A DNA stretch of 64,000 nucleotides from Mariprofundus sp. KV (GTDB lineage: Bacteria > Pseudomonadota > Zetaproteobacteria > Mariprofundales > Mariprofundaceae). Both the position numbers and the translations under genes were made by a program. Positions within the stretch are counted from its first letter, which is position 1, and every line of letters starts with the position of its first letter. The notes beneath the pieces were generated by a model, which was not told the DNA's origin, made no database searches, and saw only the letters and a list, made by a program, of their open reading frames with translations. The stretch lies in the NCBI RefSeq assembly GCF_013387475.1, contig NZ_VWNB01000003.1, positions 1-64,000 of the forward strand, read 5' to 3'. Positions 52,302 to 61,045 of the stretch are shown piece after piece.

Positions 52302-54464
52302 TTGAGTCGCATATTTGAAATTACCGAACAGGTAGCATCGTATGCGCCGAAGGCTGATCTTGATCTGATCAACCGTGCCTATGTGTTTGCCGCGCATGCC
52401 CATGCAGGGCAGGCGCGCAATTCGGGTGAACCCTATATTTCACACCCTCTGGCCGTAGCCGATATCCTTGCCAGTCTTGGTATGGATGAGTCGACTGTGG
52501 TGACAGGGCTGCTGCACGATACCGTTGAAGATACCAGTGTCTCGCTGGATGATATCCAGCACTATTTCGGTGAAGATGTAGCCCAGCTTGTCGATGGTGT
52601 GACCAAGATCGGTCAGATCCATTTCAACTCAAAAGAGCACAAGCAGGCTGAAAATTTCCGTAAAATGATCCTGGCTACGGCCAAGGATCTGCGCGTATTG
52701 ATCGTTAAGCTGGCTGATCGCCTGCACAATATGCGAACGCTCGGATTTATGGCTGATCATAAACGGCGCTCGATTGCTGAAGAGACAATCCAGATCTATG
52801 CACCACTGGCACACCGTTTGGGTATTCACTGGATCAAGCAGGAGATGGAAGACCTCGGTTTCTCCTACCTTGAAGGTGATGCCTACAAGTCGTTGCTGGG
52901 GGAGATGGCCGGTCGCCTTGAAGGGCTTAATCACACCCGTGAGCGACTGGAGAGTATTATCCAGGAGGCACTGCAGCGGCATGGTTTGAAGGCGCGTGTG
53001 CAGGGGCGCATGAAGCATCTCTACAGTATTCATGAGAAGATGCAGCGTAAACATGTCGATTTTGATGAGATTTTTGATCTGGTGGCATTCCGTGTCATTG
53101 TTGATGATATGGTCACCTGTTATCAGGCTATGGGCATTGTCCACAGCCTCTATCGACCGGTTCCCGGTCGCTTTAAAGATTATATTGCCTTGCCAAAACC
53201 CAACGGCTACCAGTCACTGCATACCACGGTGATTGGCCCTGAGAATTTCCGTATTGAGGTACAAATTCGTACCGAAGCGATGCACTCCTATGCTGAAGAT
53301 GGTGTTGCTGCGCACTGGGCCTATAAAGAGGGTTCCGATGCCAGCGGCGAAGGTGAGAGCTTTAAGTGGCTGAAACAGCTGACCGAACTCTTGCATGATG
53401 CCGATAATCCGAGTGAATTTCTTGAAAATGTGCGTCTGGATCTGTTTGTGCAGGAGGTTTACGTCTTCAGTCGTGACGGCGATATCTTCGCGTTGCCGCG
53501 TGGTGCCAGGCCTCTCGATTTTGCCTATACCGTGCATACCGATATCGGCCACCACTGCATTGGTGTGCGCATCAACGGTGAGATGGCTGACTTTTCAACC
53601 CGTTTGAGGAATGGCGACTCTATCGAGATCATGACCAGTCCCGATCAGTCGCCCAGCAGGCAGTGGCTGCAGTATGTAAAAACACCGCGAGCCCGCCACT
53701 CCATTCGCCAGTGGTTCCGCAGACAGGAGAAGGATACCTGTATCCGCATGGGTGAGAAGATTCTCAAGGAGTCTGTTGGCCGTAAAGATGTCAGTCAGGA
53801 TGCGCTGAAACAGCTGCAGTGTGCTGATGTGGAATCATTGAAAATTCAGCTTGGTCGTGGCGATATTCCGATTCATGATCTGCTCAATGCTGTTGATCAG
53901 GAGCAGCGCAAGCTGCCATTGAAGCTCAGCGGCTTTAAGCGCTCACTGATGCACCCGGCGGAGTGCTGCCATCCGATCCCCGGAGATCCAGTGTTGGGTC
54001 AGTTCAGCTCCGGTGAAGGTATGATTCTGCACCATCGCAAATGTGTTGAGGTCTCCGACAGAGAGAACAAAGGTTGGCTTGAGGTAGAGTGGGGGATTCA
54101 GCCCGGGCAGTTGTTCCGTACCGGTATCGAGGTACGTGCCCATAATGAACGTGGCATGCTGGCCAGGGTGACCAAAACAATTGCCGATGCATCCTCGGGT
54201 ATTGATGATCTGAAGCTCAAACAGCGGGGTGGTTCAATGACAGAGCTTCTCTTCCTTGTTGAGGTGGAGGATCGCAAACATCTGGCTGTGGTGATGCGTT
54301 CGCTTAAAGCGATTGAAGGTGTGGTGACTGTAAGTCGTCGCAATCAGGTAGGGCTGGGAGAGAATAAACAGAGCTCTTCACGCGCACTTGGTGAAACACT
54401 GCGTGACTTCTTCAGCAGAAAAGGACAATCAAAAGCAGCAGATAAAAAGGAAAAACAGACATGA
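52302..54464 (+). CDS. spoT: Bifunctional (p)ppGpp synthetase/hydrolase (SpoT/Rel)
   Basis: 720 residues; TTG start, weak ribosome site. HD hydrolase domain (about 15-195) with 'HAHAGQARNSGEPYISHPLAVADIL', 'LLHDTVEDT' and 'LADRLHNMRTL'. Synthetase domain (about 230-345) with 'GRMKHLYSIHEKMQRKHVDFDEIFDLVAFRVI' and 'GRFKDYIALPKPNGYQSLHTTVIGP'. Then TGS ('VYVFSRDGDIFALPRGARPLDFAYTVHTDIG'), a zinc-like region with 'MHPAECCHPIPGDPV', and C-terminal ACT ('VRAHNERGMLARVTKTIADASSGI'). Both active centres look intact. Downstream ridA overlaps by 4 bases. Confidence 0.94.
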   Translation: MSRIFEITEQVASYAPKADLDLINRAYVFAAHAHAGQARNSGEPYISHPLAVADILASLGMDESTVVTGLLHDTVEDTSVSLDDIQHYFGEDVAQLVDGVTKIGQIHFNSKEHKQAENFRKMILATAKDLRVLIVKLADRLHNMRTLGFMADHKRRSIAEETIQIYAPLAHRLGIHWIKQEMEDLGFSYLEGDAYKSLLGEMAGRLEGLNHTRERLESIIQEALQRHGLKARVQGRMKHLYSIHEKMQRKHVDFDEIFDLVAFRVIVDDMVTCYQAMGIVHSLYRPVPGRFKDYIALPKPNGYQSLHTTVIGPENFRIEVQIRTEAMHSYAEDGVAAHWAYKEGSDASGEGESFKWLKQLTELLHDADNPSEFLENVRLDLFVQEVYVFSRDGDIFALPRGARPLDFAYTVHTDIGHHCIGVRINGEMADFSTRLRNGDSIEIMTSPDQSPSRQWLQYVKTPRARHSIRQWFRRQEKDTCIRMGEKILKESVGRKDVSQDALKQLQCADVESLKIQLGRGDIPIHDLLNAVDQEQRKLPLKLSGFKRSLMHPAECCHPIPGDPVLGQFSSGEGMILHHRKCVEVSDRENKGWLEVEWGIQPGQLFRTGIEVRAHNERGMLARVTKTIADASSGIDDLKLKQRGGSMTELLFLVEVEDRKHLAVVMRSLKAIEGVVTVSRRNQVGLGENKQSSSRALGETLRDFFSRKGQSKAADKKEKQT

Positions 54465-54847
54465 GTTCAAACAGAATTATCCATTCAGATGATGCGCCCA
54501 AGGCAGTAGGGCCCTATTCGCAAGCTGTGCTATCCGGTGGTGTGCTCTATGCATCGGGGCAGATCGGTCTGGACCCGCAGGCTGGCAAACTGGTCGCTGG
54601 TGATGTTGAGTCACAGGCTCTGCAGGTTACGAAAAATCTCTCTGCTGTATTGGCGGCGGCGGGCGCATCACTGAGCGACATTGTGAAGGTGAATATCTTT
54701 CTTACCGATATGGCTGACTTTCCACTGGTTAATGCGATCTATGCCTCATGGCTGGGTGAGCATCGCCCGGCCCGGGCTACGGTAGCAGTGGCAGCGCTTC
54801 CGTTGGGTGCAGTGGTGGAGATGGATCTGATCGCTTCTATTGATTGA
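54461..54847 (+). CDS. ridA: Reactive intermediate/imine deaminase RidA
   Basis: 128 residues. YjgF/RidA family: 'DAPKAVGPYSQAVLSGGVLYASGQIGLDPQAGKLV', 'QVTKNLSAVLAAAGASLSDIVKVNIFLTDMADFPLVNAIYASWLGEHRPARATVAVAALPLGAVVEMDLIA', with the catalytic Arg in 'RPARATV' and Glu in 'VEMDLIA'. It hydrolyses reactive enamines/imines made by PLP enzymes such as IlvA, which is also encoded in this window. ATG lies in the spoT stop region. Confidence 0.95.
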   Translation: MSSNRIIHSDDAPKAVGPYSQAVLSGGVLYASGQIGLDPQAGKLVAGDVESQALQVTKNLSAVLAAAGASLSDIVKVNIFLTDMADFPLVNAIYASWLGEHRPARATVAVAALPLGAVVEMDLIASID

Positions 54848-54849
54848 GT

Positions 54850-54996
54850 AGAAGCTGATTTGTTGGCTCCTGCCAGAAATCAGCATGCAAAAGAAAAAGT
54901 GTCGTTTTTCTTCTGCTCACAAACCATCCACTTGCGTGGCTGGTTTGGTACTATGTCCATAGGCTGCACGGAAGCACAGAATTGACTGTCCCTTCC
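54850..54996. mobile_element. Decayed full-length copy of the IS5-related MITE
   Basis: Similar in order and length (147 vs 153 bp) to 14898-15050. TAGAAGCTGATTTG stands for the tip, TCAGCATGCAAAAG...GTTTTTCTTCTGC for the central hairpin, ACAAACCATCC for the spacer and GCACGGAAGCACAGA-ATTGA for the 27-bp end. No target duplication survives. It also makes a hairpin (arms AGAAAAA/TTTTTCT) that may end ridA transcription. Eye alignment only. Confidence 0.45.
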
Positions 54997-55057
54997 GCAG
55001 GTGGCTGCTAATAAAATCCTGATGTTTTATCACTGTAATACAATTTCAAAGCACAAC

Positions 55058-55087
55058 AAAAAGGGCGCCGATGAAGGCGCCCTTTTT
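55058..55087. terminator. Bidirectional terminator of rpmB
   Basis: Perfect 12-bp stem (AAAAAGGGCGCC / GGCGCCCTTTTT) with a 6-base loop, T-tract on both strands. It is 20 bases past the rpmB stop. Confidence 0.92.
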
Positions 55088-55107
55088 ATAATTGAGTGTG
55101 TGTTAAA

Positions 55108-55299
55108 TCAGGCGGCTTTTTCGATCTTGCCGGAGCGCAGGCAGCTTGCGCATACCTTAACCCTGCGGGGCTGACCTTCAACAACAGCACGTACCTGCAT
55201 CAGGTTGGGCAGAAAACGACGACGAGTCGTATTATGCGCATGACTGACATTATTGCCGGCCATTGGGCCTTTACCACATACTTCACAACGCTTTGCCAT
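55108..55299 (-). CDS. rpmB: 50S ribosomal protein L28
   Basis: 63 residues, in the short L28 size range. Begins '[42 protein letters not shown]' and ends '[15 protein letters not shown]', with two CxxC pairs (C-E-V-C, C-A-S-C) typical of the zinc-binding form of L28. No rpmG (L33) gene follows as in E. coli. Confidence 0.94.
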   Translation of the reverse strand: MAKRCEVCGKGPMAGNNVSHAHNTTRRRFLPNLMQVRAVVEGQPRRVKVCASCLRSGKIEKAA

Positions 55300-55532
55300 T
55301 TGACTATACCTCCGAAAACGGGGCGCACTTTAGGTGAATGCTTCCCGGCATACAAGTAAAAAATGGCGCTTTTTTCAACGAATTGAAATATATCGCGATT
55401 TTCCTTTCAGAAGCTGGAGGTTATAGCAGTTGAAGCGGTTATGCGAGGTTACAGATCCAATGCTGGTCATAACTTTGACGTGATAGCTGTTTGCAGGTTG
55501 AGCCGTGCGCTTTGATCGTTCAAGATAAGGCG

Positions 55533-57551
55533 ATGTACGACATTCTGGCTCAACCGATGACCCGCATTGCGGGAGTAGGTGCCGCTCTTGAGAAGCGGTT
55601 ATTGGCGCGTGGCATCGGCTGCATGGGTGATCTGCTGCTGCATCTGCCCAAGGATTATGTCGATGATCGTCATGTCTCTGCGATTGCCCGCCTTCAGGAT
55701 GGCGTAAACGCCCGCATTGTCGGTCGTATTATCAGTAAACAGGCACGCGGTTTTGGCCGTAACCGGCAGGTGTCGATTCGGCTTGCCGATGATTCCGGCC
55801 AGATTTCACTCAACTTCTTCCACTCCGGCTACATGATGAGTGATGCCCGACTCAGCGAGGGGCGTGAGATCGCAGTTCGCGGTGTTGCAGAGCACTGGAA
55901 GGGGTATCTGCAGATGAGTCATCCCGAATGGTGTGTCAGCGAATCATTTAATCCCGGCTTTCAACCTGTTTATGCCAGTCTCGCCGGTCTGGGTGGCAAG
56001 AGAATTGGCAGCATGATCCGACATATTCTCTCGCTCATACCTGCCAACAGCCGTAGCCCGCTCGATATTCTGTTGCAAGAGCAGTTCCATTTCCCCAATC
56101 TTATCGAAGCACTGAAGCTGATTCACCATCCCGACGAACTGGGCCGTGATGAACTGGCCAGGGCTGTAGCACGGCTGAAGAGCGAAGAGATTATTATCTA
56201 TCTGCACCTGATGCGGCAGAAGAAGCAGGCCGCAGTCTGTTCTGCAGTTGCCCTGAGCGATGAAAAACAGAGTTCGGCGCTGCATGACTCATTTCCATTC
56301 CCGCTTACCGATGCGCAGAGGTCTGCCTGGGCTGATATCGCAGCTGATCTGCAATCAGGCAGTCGCATGCACCGCCTGCTGCAGGGTGATGTAGGTGCAG
56401 GCAAAACATGGATTGCAGCCCTGGCTATGGCCAGAGCGGCAGGCAGTGGGGCGCAGGCGGCACTGCTGGCACCCACTGAGGTGTTGGCCAGCCAGCATGC
56501 TGAGACACTGCATGCGCTGTTTGCGCCGCTTGGTATCGAGGTTGCCCTGCTCACCGGAAGTACCCGTGCAAAAGCGCGCCGCGAGATGCTGGCACGACTG
56601 CAGAGTGGGGCGTTGCAACTGATTGTCGGTACTCATGCGCTGCTCACTGATGATGTGCTGTTTAAGCATCTGGCGCTGGCGCTGGTGGATGAGCAGCACC
56701 GTTTTGGTGTTAAACAGCGATGGGCCCTGGCCGAAAAACAGAATGAAGACAGGGGGGCGGTACACCTGCTAGGTATGACCGCCACCCCGATTCCGCGCTC
56801 GCTTGCTCTTGCCCTCTACGGCGATATGGATCTCTCGATTATGCGAGGTATGCCACCGGGCAGGAAACCGGTTGAGACGCGCGTGATCGCTGCTGAGAAG
56901 ATGAAACCTATGGCTGATGGCATGCAGCGCATCCTCAATGCTCAGGGGCGCATCTACTGGATCGTGCCGCGTATTGATGAAGATGAGGATGGGCTGTCGG
57001 TTGATCAGCGTGTTGAGCTACTCAAAGGTTATTTCCCCGATGCCAATGTGATCGGTCTGCATGGGCGTATGAAAGCAAAAGATAAAAACGGTGCCCTGAA
57101 TGCCTTCTCCACTGGTGCGTGCAAAATCCTTGTCTCTACGACGGTGGTGGAGGTGGGTGTGAATGTGCCCGAGGCGCGTCTGATTGTGATTGAACAGGCC
57201 GAGGCTTACGGCCTTGCTCAGCTGCATCAGCTGCGTGGTCGGGTGGGGCGCTCATCGGAGCAGGGCTATTGCATGCTGGTGGCTGGTTCTGAGGCTTCAG
57301 AAGGCTCCATGGCGCGATTGAAGACGATGGTGAATACCCATGATGGTCTGGAGCTGGCAGAAGCTGATCTGGCTATTCGTGGCGGTGGTGACGCTGTTGG
57401 AACACGTCAGCATGGCGAGGCAGGTTTCCGGCTTCTGGATATGTCTGAGGATGCAGCCCTGATTCGCCAGTGGCACGAAAACCTGCCCGATTTCACGCCG
57501 ACCGATGCAATGCAGCGCTTCTGGCGCCCATTCGCAGAGTCGACCGATTAA
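55533..57551 (+). CDS. recG: ATP-dependent DNA helicase RecG
   Basis: 672 residues from ATG 55533; the frame extends to TTG 55491. Wedge/OB domain in the N-terminal part ('YVDDRHVSAIARLQDGVNARIVGRIISKQ'). Helicase core: Walker A 'LLQGDVGAGKTWIAALAMARAA', DEQH box 'ALVDEQHRFGVKQR', 'GMTATPIPRSLAL', and C-terminal 'LHGRMKAKDKNGALNAFSTGACKILVSTTVVEVGVNVPEARLIVIEQAEAYGLAQLHQLRGRVGRSSEQGYCML'. It remodels stalled forks and Holliday junctions. E. coli also has recG near spoT. Confidence 0.95.
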   Translation: MYDILAQPMTRIAGVGAALEKRLLARGIGCMGDLLLHLPKDYVDDRHVSAIARLQDGVNARIVGRIISKQARGFGRNRQVSIRLADDSGQISLNFFHSGYMMSDARLSEGREIAVRGVAEHWKGYLQMSHPEWCVSESFNPGFQPVYASLAGLGGKRIGSMIRHILSLIPANSRSPLDILLQEQFHFPNLIEALKLIHHPDELGRDELARAVARLKSEEIIIYLHLMRQKKQAAVCSAVALSDEKQSSALHDSFPFPLTDAQRSAWADIAADLQSGSRMHRLLQGDVGAGKTWIAALAMARAAGSGAQAALLAPTEVLASQHAETLHALFAPLGIEVALLTGSTRAKARREMLARLQSGALQLIVGTHALLTDDVLFKHLALALVDEQHRFGVKQRWALAEKQNEDRGAVHLLGMTATPIPRSLALALYGDMDLSIMRGMPPGRKPVETRVIAAEKMKPMADGMQRILNAQGRIYWIVPRIDEDEDGLSVDQRVELLKGYFPDANVIGLHGRMKAKDKNGALNAFSTGACKILVSTTVVEVGVNVPEARLIVIEQAEAYGLAQLHQLRGRVGRSSEQGYCMLVAGSEASEGSMARLKTMVNTHDGLELAEADLAIRGGGDAVGTRQHGEAGFRLLDMSEDAALIRQWHENLPDFTPTDAMQRFWRPFAESTD

Positions 57552-57605
57552 TCACACAGATTGGCTTATTCACTGAACCCATTGCAGTGGAAGGGCTTGC
57601 ATTAG

Positions 57606-57815
57606 CTATCCACAGAAACTGTGGATAACTTGGTGGATAACATGGTGTATGGCATTGCTTTTCAATAACGGTACCTTCTTCCTGGATTTTGCCTAAAATT
57701 TATGCATAATATTAATATCTTTAATTTCAATGCTTTACATCTATAAAGAAAAGAAAAATATCTAATGGATGGATTGTTTGCGGAAATGTGCCTGGATTAT
57801 TTCAGCGGTGGATAA
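57606..57815. other. DnaA-box cluster with AT-rich stretch (possible replication origin)
   Basis: Between recG and arsS there are 489 bases (57552-58040) with no gene. Within them, 57606-57614 (CTATCCACA), 57620-57628 (TGTGGATAA, perfect box), 57632-57640 (GGTGGATAA) and 57807-57815 (GGTGGATAA) match the DnaA box TTATCCACA in 8-9 positions. The first two form a palindrome (TATCCACA-GAAAC-TGTGGATA). AT-rich sequence (about 57695-57770) lies between the third and fourth. The rest of the gap (57816-58040) shows no structure I could name. Neighbouring genes are not the usual origin neighbours, so it could be a titration site instead. Confidence 0.4.
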
Positions 57816-58040
57816 TTCACTGTAAAAGCACAGTTTTTCCTGTGATCAGGACCTATTCCATGCCTTAATATGTTTGATTGAACGACTTGCTTGCGATTTC
57901 GCCGGGGTGACTAAAAGAGGTGATCAGGTGGCATGTGGTACAACGGTAGACCTGACCCCTCTCTCTTCTTTCTTTGTAATGAAATTGCAGGTGGATCGAC
58001 CTATGGTTCGATTGTGAGATTGAAGCGAGGGTAAAATCGA

Positions 58041-59006
58041 ATGCATGCAACGCTACCACTGTTGAAAGAGAGCGATTTTCCGGCGATTAGTCGGGATAGA
58101 GTGGAGACCCTGCAGGTGAATCTTGGTTACCTCTGTAATCAGACCTGTCTGCACTGTCATGTGAATGCCGGGCCGAAGCGCAGAGAGTTGATGGATGAAG
58201 CCACGGTTGAGGCCGTGCTCACATATCTCAAAACACATCACATCAAAACACTCGATCTCACCGGTGGTGCACCTGAGATGAATCCCCATTTTCGCTATCT
58301 GGTGAAAGAGGCGAGGGGGCAAGGCGTGCGCGTGATTGATCGTTGTAATCTGACGATCATCGAAGAGCCAGGCTATGAGTGGATTACACCGTTTCTGGCT
58401 GAGAACGGGGTTGAGGTGGTGGCATCACTGCCCTGTTATCTGAGTGACAATGTTGATCATCAGCGCGGCAAAGGAGTGTTTGAAAAAAGCATCCGGGCGC
58501 TCAAGCAACTCAATGAACTCGGTTATGGTGCCGAGGGCTCAGGGTTGACGCTGACACTTGTCTATAATCCGCAGGGGCCAAGCCTGCCACCCTCACAGGG
58601 TGAGCTTGAAGCGGCCTATAAGCGGGAGCTGTATCTGCGATATGGCATCATCTTTAACCATCTGTTTACCATTACCAATATGCCTATTCAGCGCTTTGGA
58701 AGCACGCTGATTTCTCAAGGTGAATTCGCCAGTTACATGCGGTTACTTAAAGAGGCATATAGTGAGAAAAACCTGCCTGGTGTGATGTGCAGAAGCCTGA
58801 TAAGTATCGACTGGCAGGGTTATGTTTTCGATTGCGATTTTAATCAGATGCTGGATCTTCCAATGTTTGAGGCCAGTGGTGGCAAAACCCATATCTCTGC
58901 TCTGATGCGCAGGGATATCAGCGGTTCTCCCATTGTTGTGATGGATCACTGTTACGGCTGTACTGCCGGTCAGGGCTCCAGTTGCGGTGGTAGTTTGATT
59001 GACTGA
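58041..59006 (+). CDS. arsS: Arsenosugar biosynthesis radical SAM protein ArsS
   Basis: 321 residues. The radical SAM motif CxxxCxxC (Cys32, 36, 39) is in 'VNLGYLCNQTCLHCHVNAGPKRRE'. 'LDLTGGAPEMNPHFRYLVKEARGQGVRVIDRCNLTII' and the C-terminal cysteine-rich DUF3641 part ('DCDFNQMLDLPM', 'MDHCYGCTAGQGSSCGGSLID') match ArsS. It transfers the 5'-deoxyadenosyl group to dimethylarsenite in arsenosugar synthesis. arsM follows 67 bases downstream, supporting the assignment. Confidence 0.88.
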   Translation: MHATLPLLKESDFPAISRDRVETLQVNLGYLCNQTCLHCHVNAGPKRRELMDEATVEAVLTYLKTHHIKTLDLTGGAPEMNPHFRYLVKEARGQGVRVIDRCNLTIIEEPGYEWITPFLAENGVEVVASLPCYLSDNVDHQRGKGVFEKSIRALKQLNELGYGAEGSGLTLTLVYNPQGPSLPPSQGELEAAYKRELYLRYGIIFNHLFTITNMPIQRFGSTLISQGEFASYMRLLKEAYSEKNLPGVMCRSLISIDWQGYVFDCDFNQMLDLPMFEASGGKTHISALMRRDISGSPIVVMDHCYGCTAGQGSSCGGSLID

Positions 59007-59076
59007 AGCAGTAGATATTGGCGGTGCTTCCTCTGCTGTATAGCTTCAGAGTAAGCAGATAGAAAGGAGTGAATTG

Positions 59077-59910
59077 ATGAGTGTAAAAGCCGACAACGTG
59101 CGTCAACACGTGCGTAAATCCTATGCGGAGGTGGCCGAAGCCAGCAACGATGGCGGTTGCTGCGGTGTTGAATCCAGCTGTTGCGGTGTCTCCGATGATG
59201 CGGCAATCAACAGGCTGATCTCCACACGGCTTGGTTACTCTGAGGATGATCTGGCTAACGTGCCTGATGGTGCTGATATGGGGCTTGGTTGTGGCAACCC
59301 GCGTGCCATTGCCAGCCTGAAAGCGGGCGAGGTGGTGGTTGATCTCGGTAGTGGAGGTGGATTTGATGCCTTTCTGGCTGCCCGTGAGGTCGGTGAGAGT
59401 GGTCATGTGATCGGTATCGATATGACCCCTACAATGCTATCCAAAGCGCGTCATAATGCCGAGAAAGGCAAGTTCAGTAATGTTGAGTTTCGTCTCGCTG
59501 AGATTGAACATCTGCCGATTGCTGACAACACGGCTGATATCATCATCTCCAACTGTGTGATCAATCTCTCGCCGCATAAGGAGCTGGTCTTTGCCGATGC
59601 GTTTCGTGTGCTCAAACCCGGTGGCCGACTGGCAATATCTGATGTGGTGGCTACAGCCGAGATGCCGGAGGAGATGAAGAGTGATCCGATGCTGCATGCT
59701 GGCTGTATGGCCGGTGCATCGATGGTCGATGAGCTGGAGGCGATGATGGCTGCTGCAGGTTTTGAGCAGATTCGCATTAAGCCTAAGGATGAGTCGCGCG
59801 AATTCATTCGTGACTGGGCACCGGGTCGCGGTGTGGAGGCCTATGTGGTCTCAGCCTATATCGAGGCGGTAAAACCGGGCGGCCTCTGTGCTGGTTCAGG
59901 CTGCTGTTAG
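59077..59910 (+). CDS. arsM: Arsenite S-adenosylmethionine methyltransferase ArsM
   Basis: 277 residues from ATG 59077 (AAAGGAG site). SAM-binding '[21 protein letters not shown]'. Arsenic ligands: N-terminal Cys pairs ('[15 protein letters not shown]'), Cys in '[30 protein letters not shown]' and in '[20 protein letters not shown]', plus a C-terminal 'CAGSGCC'. It methylates As(III) to mono- and dimethyl forms, the substrate for ArsS. No arsR or arsB lies in the window. Confidence 0.92.
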   Translation: MSVKADNVRQHVRKSYAEVAEASNDGGCCGVESSCCGVSDDAAINRLISTRLGYSEDDLANVPDGADMGLGCGNPRAIASLKAGEVVVDLGSGGGFDAFLAAREVGESGHVIGIDMTPTMLSKARHNAEKGKFSNVEFRLAEIEHLPIADNTADIIISNCVINLSPHKELVFADAFRVLKPGGRLAISDVVATAEMPEEMKSDPMLHAGCMAGASMVDELEAMMAAAGFEQIRIKPKDESREFIRDWAPGRGVEAYVVSAYIEAVKPGGLCAGSGCC

Positions 59911-60013
59911 TCTGCTTTGAACAGTCGATTCCCATAAATAATCAACTGAATTGAAACTTGCTCTTGCCAGTGCGTAGCCCATAATCGGCTCAGACGTGGT
60001 GAGGGAGATAGCT

Positions 60014-60892
60014 ATGATCAGAGCAGTTGCCATTTTTTCGATGTTGATGCTGGGGTGCTCTGCTGCTTCTGCTGCCGAAACGGAGATGGCAGATCCGCTT
60101 ACCGGCATGGCATTTGTTCGTGTCTCTGCTGGTTGCTTCAGCCTGGTTGATGACGCAAAGGCCGTAAAAGCCTCCTCAGCCAGCAACCAGCGTTCGAAAC
60201 AGGCGCTGATTATTCATAATGGTCCCGGTTCTGAGTTTGTGCATGAAAACAGTGCCATTGATGAAGTAGGAGCGTTGTCCGACTTGCTGCCAGCGCAGGC
60301 TGTAACCACGCAAAGTGGCAAAGTGTGCCACGAGAAAGATTTCTGGATGGGGAAATTCGAGGTGACACAGGGGCAGTACCGGAAGGTGACGGGGCGCAAT
60401 CCCTCGGCGTTCAAAAAAGGCGATGACTACCCGGTTGAGCGGGTGAGCTGGCTGGATGCCCGTCAGTTTGTGCGGATACTCAATGAGAAAAGTGGCAAGC
60501 AGTACAGGCTGCCCAGCGAGTCAGAGTGGCAATATGCGGCCAGTAGCGGTGGTCAGGAGGTAAAATACGGCGCTGCCGGCAAAGCTGTGGATGTCGCCTG
60601 GTACATGAAGAACAGTAGCAGTACACATGCGGTGGGTGGAAAAAAACCGAACGCTTTCGGTCTCTACGATATGAGTGGCAATGTCTGGGAGTGGATGGCT
60701 GACTGTTGGAGCGAGCATCGCAGCAGTGCACCGGCAGATGGCTCAGCTGTGAGCAGCGGCACATGCACAGCCAGAGTGCTCAAAGGGGGCTCATGGTATG
60801 ATGCCGAGCACTATATCCGGATTTCCGCACGACTCTGGAACGATACCGACAGGTCAGATAATAATAGCGGCTTCCGCCTCGTTCTCGACTAG
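60014..60892 (+). CDS. Formylglycine-generating-enzyme (SUMF1) family protein, exported
   Basis: 292 residues from ATG 60014 (AGGGAG site). The N-terminal 'MIRAVAIFSMLMLGCSAASAAE' is a signal peptide or lipobox (MLGC). SUMF1 fold: 'KDFWMGKFEVTQGQYRKVTGRNPSAFKKGDDYPVERVSWLDARQF', 'YRLPSESEWQYAASSGGQ', 'NAFGLYDMSGNVWEWMADCW', 'RVLKGGSWYDAEHYIRISARLWNDTDRSDNNSGFRLVLD'. No sulfatase is near. The family includes ergothioneine and other non-sulfatase enzymes, and many members are scaffolds. A functional connection to arsS-arsM is only suggested by position. Confidence 0.75.
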   Translation: MIRAVAIFSMLMLGCSAASAAETEMADPLTGMAFVRVSAGCFSLVDDAKAVKASSASNQRSKQALIIHNGPGSEFVHENSAIDEVGALSDLLPAQAVTTQSGKVCHEKDFWMGKFEVTQGQYRKVTGRNPSAFKKGDDYPVERVSWLDARQFVRILNEKSGKQYRLPSESEWQYAASSGGQEVKYGAAGKAVDVAWYMKNSSSTHAVGGKKPNAFGLYDMSGNVWEWMADCWSEHRSSAPADGSAVSSGTCTARVLKGGSWYDAEHYIRISARLWNDTDRSDNNSGFRLVLD

Positions 60893-60968
60893 TTGTCGAC
60901 CAAAGGGAATACCATTGGTATACACTCCAAATGAGCCCATTTCACGTTGATTCTCTATAACTATCGCA

Positions 60969-61000
60969 CCCATTCAATCAACACCCATTGATTGAATGGG
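60969..61000. terminator. Terminator after the SUMF1-like gene
   Basis: Perfect 13-bp stem (CCCATTCAATCAA / TTGATTGAATGGG) with loop CACCCA, followed by a T triplet. It is 77 bases past the stop and 45 bases before the rsmB ATG. Confidence 0.75.
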
Positions 61001-61045
61001 TTTGCTCAGCTAGTAAATCCGGCGGCTGGATGTAGCTTGCCGATC

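Noticed and set aside
54886-54915. Simple rho-independent terminator after ridA
   Set aside because: The hairpin is real but the surrounding 147 bases follow the 153-bp mobile element in order, so it was listed as a decayed element copy that may serve as a terminator.
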